Made by a program: the position numbers and the translations under genes. Below are positions 1-11,088 of a stretch of 64,000 bases of DNA, piece after piece. The number at the start of each line of letters is the position of its first letter. Positions within the stretch are counted from its first letter, which is position 1. The notes beneath the pieces were generated by a model that was not told where the DNA came from, searched no databases, and saw only the letters and a program-made list of their open reading frames with translations. Location: positions 248,001 to 312,000 of the forward strand of contig MU839118.1 in assembly GCA_030685235.1 (NCBI GenBank), in the 5' to 3' direction. This DNA is from Copromyces sp. CBS 386.78 (lineage: Eukaryota; Ascomycota; Sordariomycetes; Sordariales; Sordariaceae).

Positions 1-1
1 G

Positions 2-181
2 CGCGGCCACTACTTTGTTATGCGGTACGACTCCAGCATCGCCACGCACGAGGAAGTCAGACGCACGATGAAGGCGGATCCCCGCGTTATTCGCACGGCG
101 AACGTCAAGTTGGGAGATGGCAAGTTGGAGACGTTGAGCAGGTTTGGGGCGATTCCTTGGAGGAGTTTGGAGGAGGCTTAA
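2..181 (+). CDS. mrp17: Mitochondrial small ribosomal subunit protein bS6m (Mrp17), 3' end
   Basis: The frame is open from the left edge to a TAA at 179-181 and encodes the last 59 residues; the 5' part lies outside the window. The peptide begins RGHYFVMRYDSS and continues with DPRVIRTANVKLGDGK. This fits the second half of the bacterial S6 fold: a hydrophobic Y-F-V-M strand, a helix with acidic and basic residues, then the D-x-R-V-I-R strand followed by a short basic tail. Fungal bS6m proteins (yeast Mrp17) end in a similar way. The product would be a structural component of the mitochondrial 37S subunit. The family call rests on a partial protein. Confidence 0.72.
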   Translation, partial: RGHYFVMRYDSSIATHEEVRRTMKADPRVIRTANVKLGDGKLETLSRFGAIPWRSLEEA

Positions 182-235
182 TTAAGCTTGTCTGTCCTTG
201 CTTGTCTTTGACTTGACTTGTGGGGGAGGTTAAGA

Positions 236-260
236 GGGGATGGGATGGGATGGGATGGGA
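236..260 (+). repeat. GGGAT tandem microsatellite
   Basis: About five consecutive copies of the pentamer GGGAT/TGGGA lie just past the stop of the bS6m gene. It is noncoding as far as can be seen. Confidence 0.85.
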
Positions 261-663
261 GGGCTGTGGAAGAAGGATCGGGGATATATATATATTTATA
301 TATCCGGGACGACAATCACGAACCAATCGACGGACGGGGCGCAAACTACGATCTTCCCTCATTCAACTCAACTCTGTGACAGTTACTTTGGCCAACAAAG
401 TACGACGGTTTCGTTCAGACTCTCGAGAGCGTGCACCAACCATGTCCATGAATCCTGGATCAAAGAGGAGAGGGACACACGTTCGAAAACCCAGCTGGCA
501 GTATTTGACGACGGGCAACCGAACTAAGGCTTGTCGACGGAGGAAGTACTACCCGGTCGCGCGGAGTCCTTTCCAATATGAGCAGAGCAAAGCAAAAGTG
601 GGGACATTGTTGCGTTCCAAACAAGCTTGAGGAGAAGCTTTCGGCCTTGCCCTTGACACTGAC

Positions 664-691
664 TGGTCCTGGTCCTGGTCCTGGTCCTGGT
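664..691 (+). repeat. TGGTCC hexamer microsatellite
   Basis: Four to five tandem copies of TGGTCC lie in the spacer. No gene overlaps it. Confidence 0.85.
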
Positions 692-1852
692 TCCCGGATG
701 CCCTATCTTCCATCATCATGTACGATACACATATGAATGTTATGTATAGAAGAATACGATACCATATAAAGACACATGTTTCCCTTCGTGCAGTTCTTCC
801 ACTTTCTAGGAATGGAATCACACTCAGACATCCATGATTTGGCCTGGGAAGAACCCGAGTACCTTGGAGGTTCTTGTTCTAGCCTTCATCCTAATGTGTG
901 TCGAGCCTATATGAACTGGCCACAATCCTGATCCAGCAACTTACCTTCAAGGCGTTTCAAGGCGTAAGCGCCATCGATCCCTCAACCTTCCTTGATATGT
1001 AGGTAGATACGAATCAGTCTCCCCAATCCCAGTCAGCAAGCGCTCATCTGATAATCACTACTAAACACCATGATCACGGTTCGAACAGCGAGCATACGAT
1101 ACTTCATCGATTACTTTTACTACTCTAACGATACTACTACTCCATCCTCCCTCCGCTTAGTCCTCGCTCAACAAACTTTTAAACCAATCTTCCACCGTAC
1201 CGACCAACGCCCGCACAAGGCGTAAACAAGCAGTTAAAAAAAAACCACCCCTTGACGCTGGCTGCATGTACATATCCTACTTACTGCCCGGCGTTGAGGC
1301 CAGGCCCGGTAGTAAATGCAAGGAAGAGATGAACATATAACACACAGTACAGTAACTCCCAAACTCCTCCCCATCAACAACGCCTGCAGAAAAGAAAAGT
1401 AAAAAAGAAGTTTCGGGGAATGCAAAACCACCATCGATGCCATCGGTGCCATACAAAACCACAAAACAAGAGAGTGCCGTGAAGCAGAACATCTGAACAG
1501 AAAGAAAAGCAAGCCGCCATCTTGACCACATCCATCGAACACCCAGGTGCTACCTACCACTATGAGCTTTGGCACTTCACATGTTCCGTCTCTTTCTCGT
1601 CACCCTTTCCTCGTGCTCATCTCCAAGCAGCTCCGGGTACGTAGTTTTGAGTCTAGGGGCCGTTATACTCCATGTCCCATACATAGCTGGACATTGTTTT
1701 TGGGGTCAAGGGCCCGGGCGTTGGTCGAACTTGCGTGTACCGACCGCCCTCAACTACCGACAAAAGGCGCGCGCATCTCTTCCGTCTCCTGGCTCCGCAA
1801 TGCCGTTCTCGACCATGTCTTTGTGCTCCAATTCCGCAGAGGAGTTAAAACG

Positions 1853-4780
1853 CTACTCATCCTCATGCGGCAAGACAACCGAGTCCATATCGTCCCAAGC
1901 TTGCTCGACGTACGCCCTGTTTCGTTCACAACCCCACGTTAGCAATCCACACACAACCTCACGTTCACCACCAGGACCGACCGAACCGAACAGGAAAGGA
2001 AATACGTACGCAGTACTCCTAACAACCCTCTTCCCCTTCTTCCTCAAAAAGGTCAAAAACCGCCTCTTGGTCCTCTCCCTTTTAAACCAAGCCAACACAT
2101 CCCCTCTCGACTCCTCCCCATCTCTAGAGGTGGTATCCTTCTTGACGCTAATCAAAATCTTCAAACACCCGCTCCCCTCAGGCGCATACACCACCTCCTC
2201 GATCTCCTCCAGTCTTAAATGGAAATCGATCGGCTCCTTGTAGACGCCCCAGGTCACGCGACGGCCCTTAACGTCTTTGAGCACCTGGTGTTCGAAGCAG
2301 TTTTCCTCTCCACGGCCCGTCAGGTCCTCGCCGGCGCCCAGCCAATGCCAGTATTGGGTTATCCCCGTGTTAGTGGTCATTTCCCGGTGGCGGACTTGGA
2401 GCAGCCGCCAGTCGACTTCTTGGATCTTGTCGCCCGAGAAGGAGTCGTCCGAGGTGTAGCCTTCGTAGTAGAGGTCTTCGGCTGGAGCGAGCATCTTGAG
2501 CGTCACCGAGGGAGAGGGTTGGTGGTGTTTGGCTGCGGGAGGATGGGGCTGCGCGTGGGTGTAGCCGATGTCTCCTGATGCAGCAGACGGGGGGGAGGGA
2601 TGGGGGGATGGGGGTTTGGATGGGGCACTGGTTCCGTCGGCGGCCTGGGGTTCTGTGACACGGAGTTGCTCTTCCGCGAGAGACTGGTTGGCAGGGTCAT
2701 CTCCCGCAGGAGCAGCAGCCTTCCTCTTGGTCCCCTTGCTCGTCTTCTTGGGAGCTGGCCCGTCCTCTCCCTTGTCCGCCATCGTAGGCTTGTAGCCCCT
2801 CGGCCGACCAATATTGCCAAATCCGCTCTCGCTGCGAAGCTGTCGAAGCTTGGGATCCGAGTAGAGGTTTTCCACCGCCTTGCCTAGATTGAACTTGTCG
2901 CCCAACTCCTCGTGCATTTCGTGCAGTCTGTGCCTAAGCCATTGCGAAGGCGTAACGTCCAGCTGCTTAAACCTGGCGAGTTCCTGCAGCACCTGCACCA
3001 TGCGATACAAGTTATCATAGCCCGTGTATGCTTTGTTGATGAGGTGTTTCGCCATGAGCTGATAGGGGTGAAACTCTCCATTAGCTAAGAATTCCAAAAC
3101 CAACTTGCCCCTGTTTTGTTGGCGACCGGCCAGATATTTCGTCGACGCCGCACCGCCCTCGTTTTTCAGCTTCTCGTACTTCTCCGACCACTTTGCGAGC
3201 TGGGCTTGGACCGGCTCTTCGAGCGCGACCCATTCGGGATCCCAGTAGGGATGGTCGGGGCCGATCCTGGCGAGGGGAACACCACGCATGCAAGGAGGAT
3301 CCGTAAAAACGGTTCCGTCATCGCGGAGAGCGAGGACTGCTTGGTTGATAGGAGGGAGGTCCTCATTGTGATCGCTGTCGGGTGCTGGGCTGCCTTCCAG
3401 GGGGGTAGGGGCAATCGAGTCGGGCTGTACACTAGACTTGCGCGTGTTCGGAAGCGACTTACGTCCCGAAGGCAATTTGGATCGTGCTGGCTGCTCGTCT
3501 CCGTTGGGTACGGTGCTGACGACCTTGGCGGTCTTCTGACTCGTCGATGTGCCATTCACAGCCTTAAAGCCACTGGTGACAACGGGAGCAGCTTCCTGAA
3601 CCACCTCTCCGTTCGTGGTCTGTTGATTGACTTCAGCCATCTCATGATCTGCATGCTTAGAAGCACCACTGCATCCCTGTCGATTCCACTCGCAGTTACC
3701 GCACCTGGGGAAGCCCTCGGCGTCCAGGATGATGCACTGTGGGAAGACGCCTTGCCTAGTTGTGCACGACGCGCAAGGAGTTTCCTGAATGTCGCCCGTA
3801 GCTTGGATCCAGCAGCTCAACCACTTGGCGCCCTTCTTGTCGCTCGGTTCGTAGATGGTATCCAGCGTCTCGGCTGTAAAGTTTCGTCCCTGGCGGATTT
3901 GAACGTGGCGCTTGATCGGTTGTTGCTGGACATGCATGGTCAGGTGGTTCCTCAGGTTGATGGGCCGCACACGGCCGACGCACACTCCCGCGCCATTGTA
4001 AACCTTGGGCAGTTTGTCGAGGTCCACGGCCTTTCCATCCAGCCCGTTCTCGGCCCTCTCCTTCTGCTGCTGTTGTTCATTGCGTAGTTGTTGTTGAAGG
4101 TCCTGCTCCTCGCTTGGCGTCCTACCACCTTCTCTAGGCCGACTAGGTAACGCGTGCCGTTGCTGTTCCTCTCTCAGCGGCGTCTCCCTTTGCGACGACA
4201 ATCCCGAAGGTGAGCCATCCCCACTGCCAAGTTCACCCCCGACCACAGCAACCACATCCTGGGCCTTCATTGCCAACATTGCCAAATCTGCCGGGTCGTG
4301 TGCTTGCTCTCCCGATGCGGCCTTCCTCCGTTCTCCCTCAAAATACCTCGTCTTAAACTCATCATCCCTCGCCCTCTCCTCCTTGATCGCCTCAGACCTC
4401 CTCATCATCTCCTCCTCCTTGGCCTTCCTCTGCGCGTCGATCTCCTTCCATTGCTGATCAACAGCCATGAGCTGCTCCAGCAGCCTGACCCGCTCCTGGC
4501 TGAGACTTAGCTGGCGGTCAGCTAGTTCGGAATCCTCCCGGGTAAAGGCCTCGCGCAGCTCGGCATCTTCGCGCTCGCGGCTGGCGCTGGTGGACGTCCA
4601 GTACTTGGCCATGATTTGGTCCCAGGCTGTGGCGTCGAGGTTCATCTGTGTTTCTTCTTGCGGGACGCGGGCAGCACCATTGGTGACGCTGTGTGTTGTG
4701 CTGGCAACGGTGGTGCCATTGGTGATGGAGTTGCCGGATGCCATGGTGCCGGGTCGAGCGGGAAGGGCTGATGGTGGCAT
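1853..4780 (-). CDS. DUF3716-type cysteine-cluster protein with N-terminal coiled coil
   Basis: The frame runs from ATG at 4780 to TAG at 1853. I predict one 93-bp intron at 1917-2009 (donor GTACGT, branch GCTAAC, acceptor ACAG), giving 944 residues ending HEDE. The intron is a multiple of three and has no stop, so an unspliced message also reads through (975 aa). Residues about 60-155 are charged and coiled-coil-like. Six cysteines at 336, 339, 349, 360, 363 and 370 (C-x2-C-x9-C-x10-C-x2-C-x6-C) form a probable metal site; with the preceding W-L-S-C-W segment this resembles the fungal domain DUF3716. Later come a helical region (about 500-660), a Lys/Pro/Ser-rich linker and a conserved-looking C-terminal module. 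A nuclear role is possible but is inference; no enzyme motif is visible. The start is the first in-frame ATG, within an A-rich, ccACC-like context. Confidence 0.8.
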   Translation of the reverse strand: MPPSALPARPGTMASGNSITNGTTVASTTHSVTNGAARVPQEETQMNLDATAWDQIMAKYWTSTSASREREDAELREAFTREDSELADRQLSLSQERVRLLEQLMAVDQQWKEIDAQRKAKEEEMMRRSEAIKEERARDDEFKTRYFEGERRKAASGEQAHDPADLAMLAMKAQDVVAVVGGELGSGDGSPSGLSSQRETPLREEQQRHALPSRPREGGRTPSEEQDLQQQLRNEQQQQKERAENGLDGKAVDLDKLPKVYNGAGVCVGRVRPINLRNHLTMHVQQQPIKRHVQIRQGRNFTAETLDTIYEPSDKKGAKWLSCWIQATGDIQETPCASCTTRQGVFPQCIILDAEGFPRCGNCEWNRQGCSGASKHADHEMAEVNQQTTNGEVVQEAAPVVTSGFKAVNGTSTSQKTAKVVSTVPNGDEQPARSKLPSGRKSLPNTRKSSVQPDSIAPTPLEGSPAPDSDHNEDLPPINQAVLALRDDGTVFTDPPCMRGVPLARIGPDHPYWDPEWVALEEPVQAQLAKWSEKYEKLKNEGGAASTKYLAGRQQNRGKLVLEFLANGEFHPYQLMAKHLINKAYTGYDNLYRMVQVLQELARFKQLDVTPSQWLRHRLHEMHEELGDKFNLGKAVENLYSDPKLRQLRSESGFGNIGRPRGYKPTMADKGEDGPAPKKTSKGTKRKAAAPAGDDPANQSLAEEQLRVTEPQAADGTSAPSKPPSPHPSPPSAASGDIGYTHAQPHPPAAKHHQPSPSVTLKMLAPAEDLYYEGYTSDDSFSGDKIQEVDWRLLQVRHREMTTNTGITQYWHWLGAGEDLTGRGEENCFEHQVLKDVKGRRVTWGVYKEPIDFHLRLEEIEEVVYAPEGSGCLKILISVKKDTTSRDGEESRGDVLAWFKRERTKRRFLTFLRKKGKRVVRSTAYVFPFLFGSVGPGGEREVVCGLLTWGCERNRAYVEQAWDDMDSVVLPHEDE

Positions 4781-6414
4781 TTTGCCTCCCTTACCGCGTG
4801 GGACGGGTGTGGCACACAGTCGATATATATTAGAAAAGTAAGGTCGGACCCAGTGTTGTACCCTACTAGGTAGTGAATGTTGGATGTCCTACTTGACCGG
4901 TGTCTTGGGATCGCAACTGGAGAGGATTGAAAATATCGAGTCAATAAAAAATAAGGTGAAAACAGAAAACCAGATTTGGGAAAACGAAAGTGGAGGAAAA
5001 GTATGTGAACGTGGCAAGTTTAGGAGAAAAGTCAGGTTGGGCCAGACTCAGATGAAGTGGTTACCTATACGGTGTTGCATGTGATGGTACCGCAATATAG
5101 TATAGTAGTTGCGTCCTCATGCACTTTCTGCGCCAGTTAGGATTTGGGTTGAATGCACAAAAACCTAACTTGGAACACGGGACACCAGTAAAAATTGGAG
5201 GAGATGCTGAAAAGGGAGAAAGAGGGAAGGGGCGTGCGAGTGGTGCGGGCAATTACGTCCCGGATGGGGTTTATTGCTCTCGGGGGAATATAGATAATGT
5301 AGATAGGACCTACTAAGGATTGTGTGCACACAAGCGGAAGTGGATGGAGATTGGGTACGAGGCGAGTAAAACCCAAAAGGTAAATGATGAGATGTTGCGG
5401 TGATACCTACCTAGTTGGAGAAAGAAAGGATAGGGCAAGGGAAGAAAAAGTAATGGAGACCGGGTGAAAGGGCGGTGCAAGAAGACTAGGGGAAAAAAAA
5501 AGATGAGATATGACACGCAAGGCAAAAAAGGTTCAAGGTAAAAAGGGTGAGTGAATTGCAGACCAAAGGTACAAGTTGAAAGTACCTTAATGAGTTGTTT
5601 TGGATATTTTTTTCCTGTTTCCCACAAGGTTAAGCTGCGTAATGTTTTCCTACCATTACAAAACCAGCTCCTCACGAGCTTCTCTCTTCTATAGAACTGC
5701 GACTGACTGACTGACAAGATAAGGCAGCTGCCATGTGCGTGCATGGACATACGATAATTAGCATTACTTATTAGGCCCTATTACATGTGCTAGGATGGGC
5801 ATGTGGACTGGCAAAAAAAAGAGTGGATTAGTTTTTTCCCTATTCCAGGTATCCCAGTGTTATCCTGGAAAGTCCTATAGTCAGTGATCCCAACCAAGTA
5901 CCGGTCACATACATATACTGTGGTGTTGGTACTTGTGTGTTGTCTATAGGTAGCAGCAGGTGTAAAATGGAGTCGACATGATGTGGAAGATTACCGAATG
6001 GTATTTTTAATTTGGGCGCAACCGGTCCTTGTTTTGGTTGCACATGCCTAGGGGGTGATGCCAACCTAAGGGAGACTAGTTGGGAACCTGGCAGATTTCC
6101 CAAAATGGATCACGGTTGCACTGAATAACGAGGGAGGGATTCTCACAATATCAATGCGACTCATCTCATCCATCATCGCTTCATCCGTCTTATTATCATT
6201 ACTTGTACTGTAATTGTGCGCGCACTGTCGGCAGCTTTATCAAAGGGCAGAGCGTGAGGGAATAGAACAATTACTCCGGCGACTTTTTCAGAGGACACAA
6301 TTGACTGCATCGCATCGGACCCGAACGAAAAGCGCAGAAAAGAAAATGCTGCACTGCACGAGCTGATGACCGCCGCGAGGGAAGGAACCACCAGCGAACG
6401 CGACCAACAGAAAA

Positions 6415-6480
6415 CAGAACCGAACCGAACCGAACGATGTCCGATACCTCTACAGACAGACAGACTGACAGACTGACAGA
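6415..6480 (+). repeat. Adjacent GAACC and GACA/GACT microsatellites
   Basis: Tandem CGAAC units at about 6415-6436 are followed by CAGA/CTGA units at about 6453-6480. Both are noncoding. Confidence 0.8.
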
Positions 6481-7512
6481 AGGAAAGAGAGACCAAGCAG
6501 CAATGGGATATCTTGGACAAGGGTCCCACCGCAAAAGAAGAGCAAGCGTGGACTAAAATGATGTCCTGACGTATTGACAATCGAGCGGAACCTTGTAGCG
6601 TCCAGTGGTGTGGGTGTGTGGTGCTGAGCTCGGGTACTAATTCCATCGCTAATTCCACTAACACTAGCCAGATAACAGCGAACCTTAGCGAACTCGTGAC
6701 TTGTACATAGTTGTCGTGCGTGCGGTCGCGAGCGCGGCGAGCAGGCACCTGCAGGAATCGCGGGAAATAAGGAGCGACCGGGCCCCGTCGTATTATAGTC
6801 ATGAAATGTCGTAAATGTGCAAATTACTATTGCCTCCAATCGGTAACGTACCATTCAGAGTGTATAATTATACCAGAGGTAGCAACCCGATCTGATGACA
6901 CCCCTTGAACACGTATAGGTATATCGCCCCCTTTTTTTTTCTCTTCTTGTCAGATTGGCAACTCAATCAATCAGACCTTCGCGCAACAATATGTAAACAA
7001 AGAACAATTTATGCCAATGTCTGGGAGATACTGCACAGTGTCTGGTAAAACGGAAGGAGACACCGCCCACTATATCTCCGACGCCGACATGGACGACCCC
7101 TCTCAATGCAAGAAACCCAATCTTCTCACCTGACGCCACGCGAATTTCCTTTTTTGCTAAAGATATAAAAGCAAGGAAAAGAAACTCCATCTGCCTGTGA
7201 TATCCTCTCCTGGGACGTCACACTGGGGACTTCCATTTGTGTTGAATACAGTCGTCATATCATGGTTCCCGCGAGGCTATAGTGGCTGCAGCCAAACGTC
7301 AGCTTGGCTTGCAGCATCCATTCATCACCACCACGCACGTTTGTAATTCCGCCAAGCGCCATTACTGCCTACCTACTTTCTACTGTTATATATAACCTCA
7401 GATGCTGACCATGATTACTTGCTGTAAGTATATACGAGCCTAGAGGTACCTACCTAGTGCCGTCCATCCGGATATCTCATAAGAGCCCATCAGTCAAATG
7501 TCTAAGGTGCCC

Positions 7513-7543
7513 CGGCTGGCTGCTCGGCTGGCTGCTCGGCTGC
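7513..7543 (+). repeat. 12-bp CGGCTGGCTGCT minisatellite
   Basis: About two and a half tandem copies of a 12-bp unit. The short Trp/Leu/Gly-rich frame across it is considered spurious. Confidence 0.8.
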
Positions 7544-7810
7544 CTCCTTTCCTTTCTCTACAAGTACATGTCTGGTATCATCCCGAGATCAAGAGGAAAA
7601 GTGTCATGGATAAAGTGGTATAATGCTATCGATGTCTTGTTCAGAAAATATTACCAAAAAAAATAAAGGGTCTTATCAGGTCTGTTAAGTGTTCTCGTCG
7701 TCGGACGACCACATGCCCCATGACAGCGCGACATGCCCCATTGCCAAAACGCCAACCAAAAAGAAAGAACGATAAATTACCAACACACGCGCTGTCTTTC
7801 TGCTGGGGAT

Positions 7811-7843
7811 GCTCTGCTCTGCTCTGCTCTGCTCTGCTTTGCT
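7811..7843 (+). repeat. GCTCT pentamer microsatellite
   Basis: Six or so tandem copies of GCTCT/CTGCT, the last ones imperfect, about 230 bp downstream of the chs7 stop codon. Confidence 0.85.
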
Positions 7844-8072
7844 TGCTCTCCCACAAAAAATCCGTACCAGGATCATAACATAACCTTTGCGTTGTGCATT
7901 TTTGCGCCCGCCTAACCAACCGAAAACAAGTAACATGCATGACAAGTGAGCGCCGTCCGTGAGCACATGGTATCAATCAACCGCTGAAACACATCACAAA
8001 CCACAATCTGTCCATCCATCCATCCATACACTTCATTTCTTCCCCAACGCATCCCAGGCCGTCTCAAGCGTT

Positions 8073-9219
8073 CTAGTACCTCAAAGACTGTCTTTTGGGA
8101 CTGGGCGTATACCCATGGCTCTCCCGCCTGTGATGTCCACCCTCGTACCCGCTCGCACTCGCACCACTTCCTGTTCCGGGCCCGGGGGCATAATGATGCC
8201 CCTCGTAAATCGGATCCGCATAGACCGTCGCCCTCCTGTCCTCCTCCGGGCCCTGAGGCAACAGCTCCTTAACCTCCCAGTTATTCATCCTGGTTCCCAC
8301 GGAGAATTCCAAATCCTCCTTGGTGATGGAGTCCCAGTACTTGTACACCATCATCACGGCGAGCAAGTTGCACGTCGTGGCGAAGAAGAGACCATCGAGG
8401 TAGTGCGAGACGCCCTCGCAGATGCGCGAGCTGAAGGCATAGAGGAGGACCTGGCCGGCGATGAAGAAGAAGAGACCGAAGGCGATGTCGCCCAGCGGCC
8501 AGCGGTCCTGGAGGGTGCGGGTGACGAGGATGATCTGCGACACGACGTAGAGCGCGAGCTGGATGGCGTTAAGCAGGTAGAGCACGATGAAGATGCCGAC
8601 AGTGTTAGTGGGGCCTAAGCCGGACCAGGACTTGAACGTGGCCAGGCTGACAAGGAAGGAGATGACGAATGCGATCAAGGAGCTGAGGCGGAGCATCCAC
8701 AACGAGAGAGGGGTGCCGTCCTCGTAGAGCTGGAAGCCGACGAATCCGTTGATCACTAGGCAGGTGACCAGGGCGGAGGCGAGACCAGCTTGCACGGCGA
8801 CGAAGTAAGGGTAGGAACCCGAGTGTGGGGGGATGACGCCGGCATCGATGCAGAGGGAGAGGAAGGTGAGGATCATGTAGAGGTAGAAGAAGGTGGTGAT
8901 TTCTTTGCGGCCTGGAACACATCGTTTCGTTAACACCCATTTCCCCCAACCTGTAGCCAGGCAAAGAAGGCAACCTACCAACAGCAGTAAACTTGCCCCT
9001 CACATGCAACAACATGACCACCGTCATGATCAGCGCAACAATATGCATCACGCTCGCCGCGCCCTGGAAAATGATGGTGTTGGCCACCTCAATGTTGCGC
9101 GCATAGCAGTCCGGCTCGATGCCGACGCCGCTGGCGACCGATGTTATCGGGCCAACTGACGCACATAGAGGGATAGGCGCCATGCGACATATGCTGCTGA
9201 AGTCCCCGAATGCGCCCAT
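8073..9219 (-). CDS. chs7: Chitin synthase export chaperone Chs7
   Basis: Two exons, 8979-9219 and 8073-8911, separated by a 67-bp intron at 8912-8978 (donor GTAGGT, acceptor CCAG), encode 359 residues. The family protein is an ER membrane chaperone needed for class IV (yeast Chs3-type) chitin synthase to leave the ER. Recognition rests on the N-terminus MGAFGDFSSICRMAPIPLC, the Cys/Asp-rich luminal segment IEPDCYARNIE, and about seven hydrophobic helices (roughly residues 48-73, 86-106, 115-140, 151-172, 184-210, 222-241, 252-271). The motif D-S-I-T-K-E-D-L-E-F follows the last helix and the tail is a Gly/Ser/Arg-rich cytosolic stretch. The intron falls at GKFTAVG|RKE, between the first and second helices. 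ATG 9219 is chosen because the only in-frame codon upstream that could start (9228) is TTG. A 292-codon frame overlaps the start from upstream. Confidence 0.93.
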
Positions 9220-11088
9220 GGTTGGCAATATGTGAGGCCGTCGAGGGCCGGGTTCAATGGTCGTTCGGCGAGGAAGGTTTTCGTTTTGTGTCGTCGGGTT
9301 CCGGAGAGAGAGTAGAGCAAAAAGCTACGCACGGGGCGGGGCCGAGAGAGGAGCAGAGAGGTAGGAATAGTCGGCGTCAGTTCACGGCCTCCACAGGTTC
9401 GACAATTCGGTCGGTCGTTCGCGAAAAATGAAAATCGAGGGTGCGTAAGATTAGGGAGGAGGTTGTGTCTCTTTTTGGTATTCTCGTCTGGGTTCGTTCG
9501 AGTGAGACGGGCGCGTAGTGGAGTCCGTGCTACTGTAAATTGCCCGTATAAACCGTCCGAGTCTGGAACTTTGGCGAAAAGAGACTGAGAGAGATGTTGC
9601 CGCTGAGCGAAAGTCGGACAGCTGCGCGATGCGCTGCGCTGTATAGTTCGATATGCGATAGAATATTGATTTGTGAAAACGAAAGTGTGTGTTGATGGAG
9701 ATGTTTTAACGAGGGTGTTTCGGTGGTTGACTCGACGACGACGAACGACGAGAGAGAAAGTTGGACGACCAGCCACCTGAGAAATGATGCGCAAAACAGG
9801 CTTCTCCGCCGTGTCCCTCGTGTTGTTGGTTGCGACCGTGAGAAGCGGGAGCTGAAAGATGAACTGAAGGCCAGTGTGGACGCTGTGTGGGACTCTCCGC
9901 TGGGAACTGCAGCTGACTGAATCCAGGCCCAAGGGCGCTGGCCGTCCGAAAAGGGCGACCCGAAGCAAAAAGGGAGAACGGCACGGTCCAGTGGAGAACG
10001 ACAGGGAATGACCAGGTGCCATCTGGCTGTCATTTGCATGCCAAGAGAGCTATCCAGCTGGCAAAGCGGCAATCATCAAGCCTCCGCTTCTCCGTCTCTT
10101 CCACAGTGGCTTGTGATCTTCCGAGATCTTCAACAACCCAGTCTTCAACTCCCAGGACTCCAGATTCTCCACGATTCCACCTTCACATATTGTGGATATT
10201 CAACTCTTCTCGGAACCGGCGATGAAATGATCGAGACAAGTCATTTTAGGGTATATAACTACTATTCTCTACACTCTCCTTTTTCTACAGTACAGTAATT
10301 GCCCCTGCTCGTGCATATACCTAAAAGTGCATAAATGCATACATGCATACCTATCGGCCTGCCATTTTAGTGTAATAGGTATGCACTTTCCAGCACATTT
10401 TGCTAGGGTCCTTTCAGCGCTCAACCTCTATAGTAACCTACTAAAAGCCCCCAAATTTTCTACGATAGTGCGGTCTGGAGGTCTTGGCATGTGCCTGCTC
10501 ATGCATATGTGCCTCTGGCCGGGATTACATGCATTATCAGGGGTAATTACTAGGTGATAACAACCAACAAACGTTACAGAGTCAATACAAATATCCCACA
10601 TATCTCATCCATCCTTCGCATACAGTACACTCCTATACAAAGCCCACACAGTCTAGCAACTGTTCATCAAGTCTGAAAGAACAGGCAAAAGAAAAATCAT
10701 CATGTTAACGGTACCAAGTTTATCCCCTGTTGCCCTTGTGCAATTCAATCGATCCACTGGTTCCCTCCCCCCCAAACGCCATTCATAAATGAACATAATC
10801 AAGCCGCCGTAGCCGCCCTATGCCGTTATCTTTTTTATGCGTTGTCATGCCATCCTTGCGATAACTACCTTCCTATTCCGTGCCATGCCCAAAAAAGAAC
10901 TCCAGCTTTTCCCCTCTCCTCATCCTCGTCTCTATGCGTGTTTCCAGACACAAATGCTTCAATGGCTTGAGAAAACACCGTCTATCAATGGACCAGCCCA
11001 GCAAATGCAAAATGCTCAAACGCCTTCTTTGCACACCAACTTCGTTGACTGTGCACGTATATTGAGTCATTGAAAGTCATCATCATAA
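9220..11088. other. Spacer and likely chs7 leader
   Basis: The right part carries the 3' flank of the arrestin gene, the left part the promoter and leader of chs7. The only notable frame is a 292-codon ATG frame on - (10022 to 9144) that enters chs7 exon 1 in another phase; its Arg/Ser/Pro-rich translation resembles no family known to me. No RNA gene was recognised. Confidence 0.5.

Larger units (their letters stand above)
182..1852. other. Spacer between convergent genes, no gene seen
   Basis: This stretch holds the 3' flanks of the bS6m gene (+) and the DUF3716 gene (-). Two simple repeats stand out: GGGAT units at about 236-260 and TGGTCC units at 664-691. Open frames here are short, start at non-ATG codons or lack any family motif. 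No tRNA or other RNA gene was recognised. Confidence 0.6.
4781..8072. other. 3.3-kb spacer, upstream of DUF3716 gene and downstream of chs7
   Basis: No frame here has an ATG start plus recognisable motifs; the longest (about 145 codons on - near 5.3-5.75 kb) is low-complexity Phe/Leu/Pro read through T/C-rich DNA. Present are several simple repeats (near 6.41-6.48, 7.51-7.54 and 7.81-7.84 kb) and two copies of the 11-mer TACCTACCTAG at 5404 and 7447. The left part presumably contains the promoter and leader of the DUF3716 gene, and the right end the chs7 3' UTR. Confidence 0.55.

Noticed and set aside
3116..4087. 323-codon frame on + opposite the DUF3716 gene
   Set aside because: Antisense shadow of a well-supported coding region; translation has no recognisable features.
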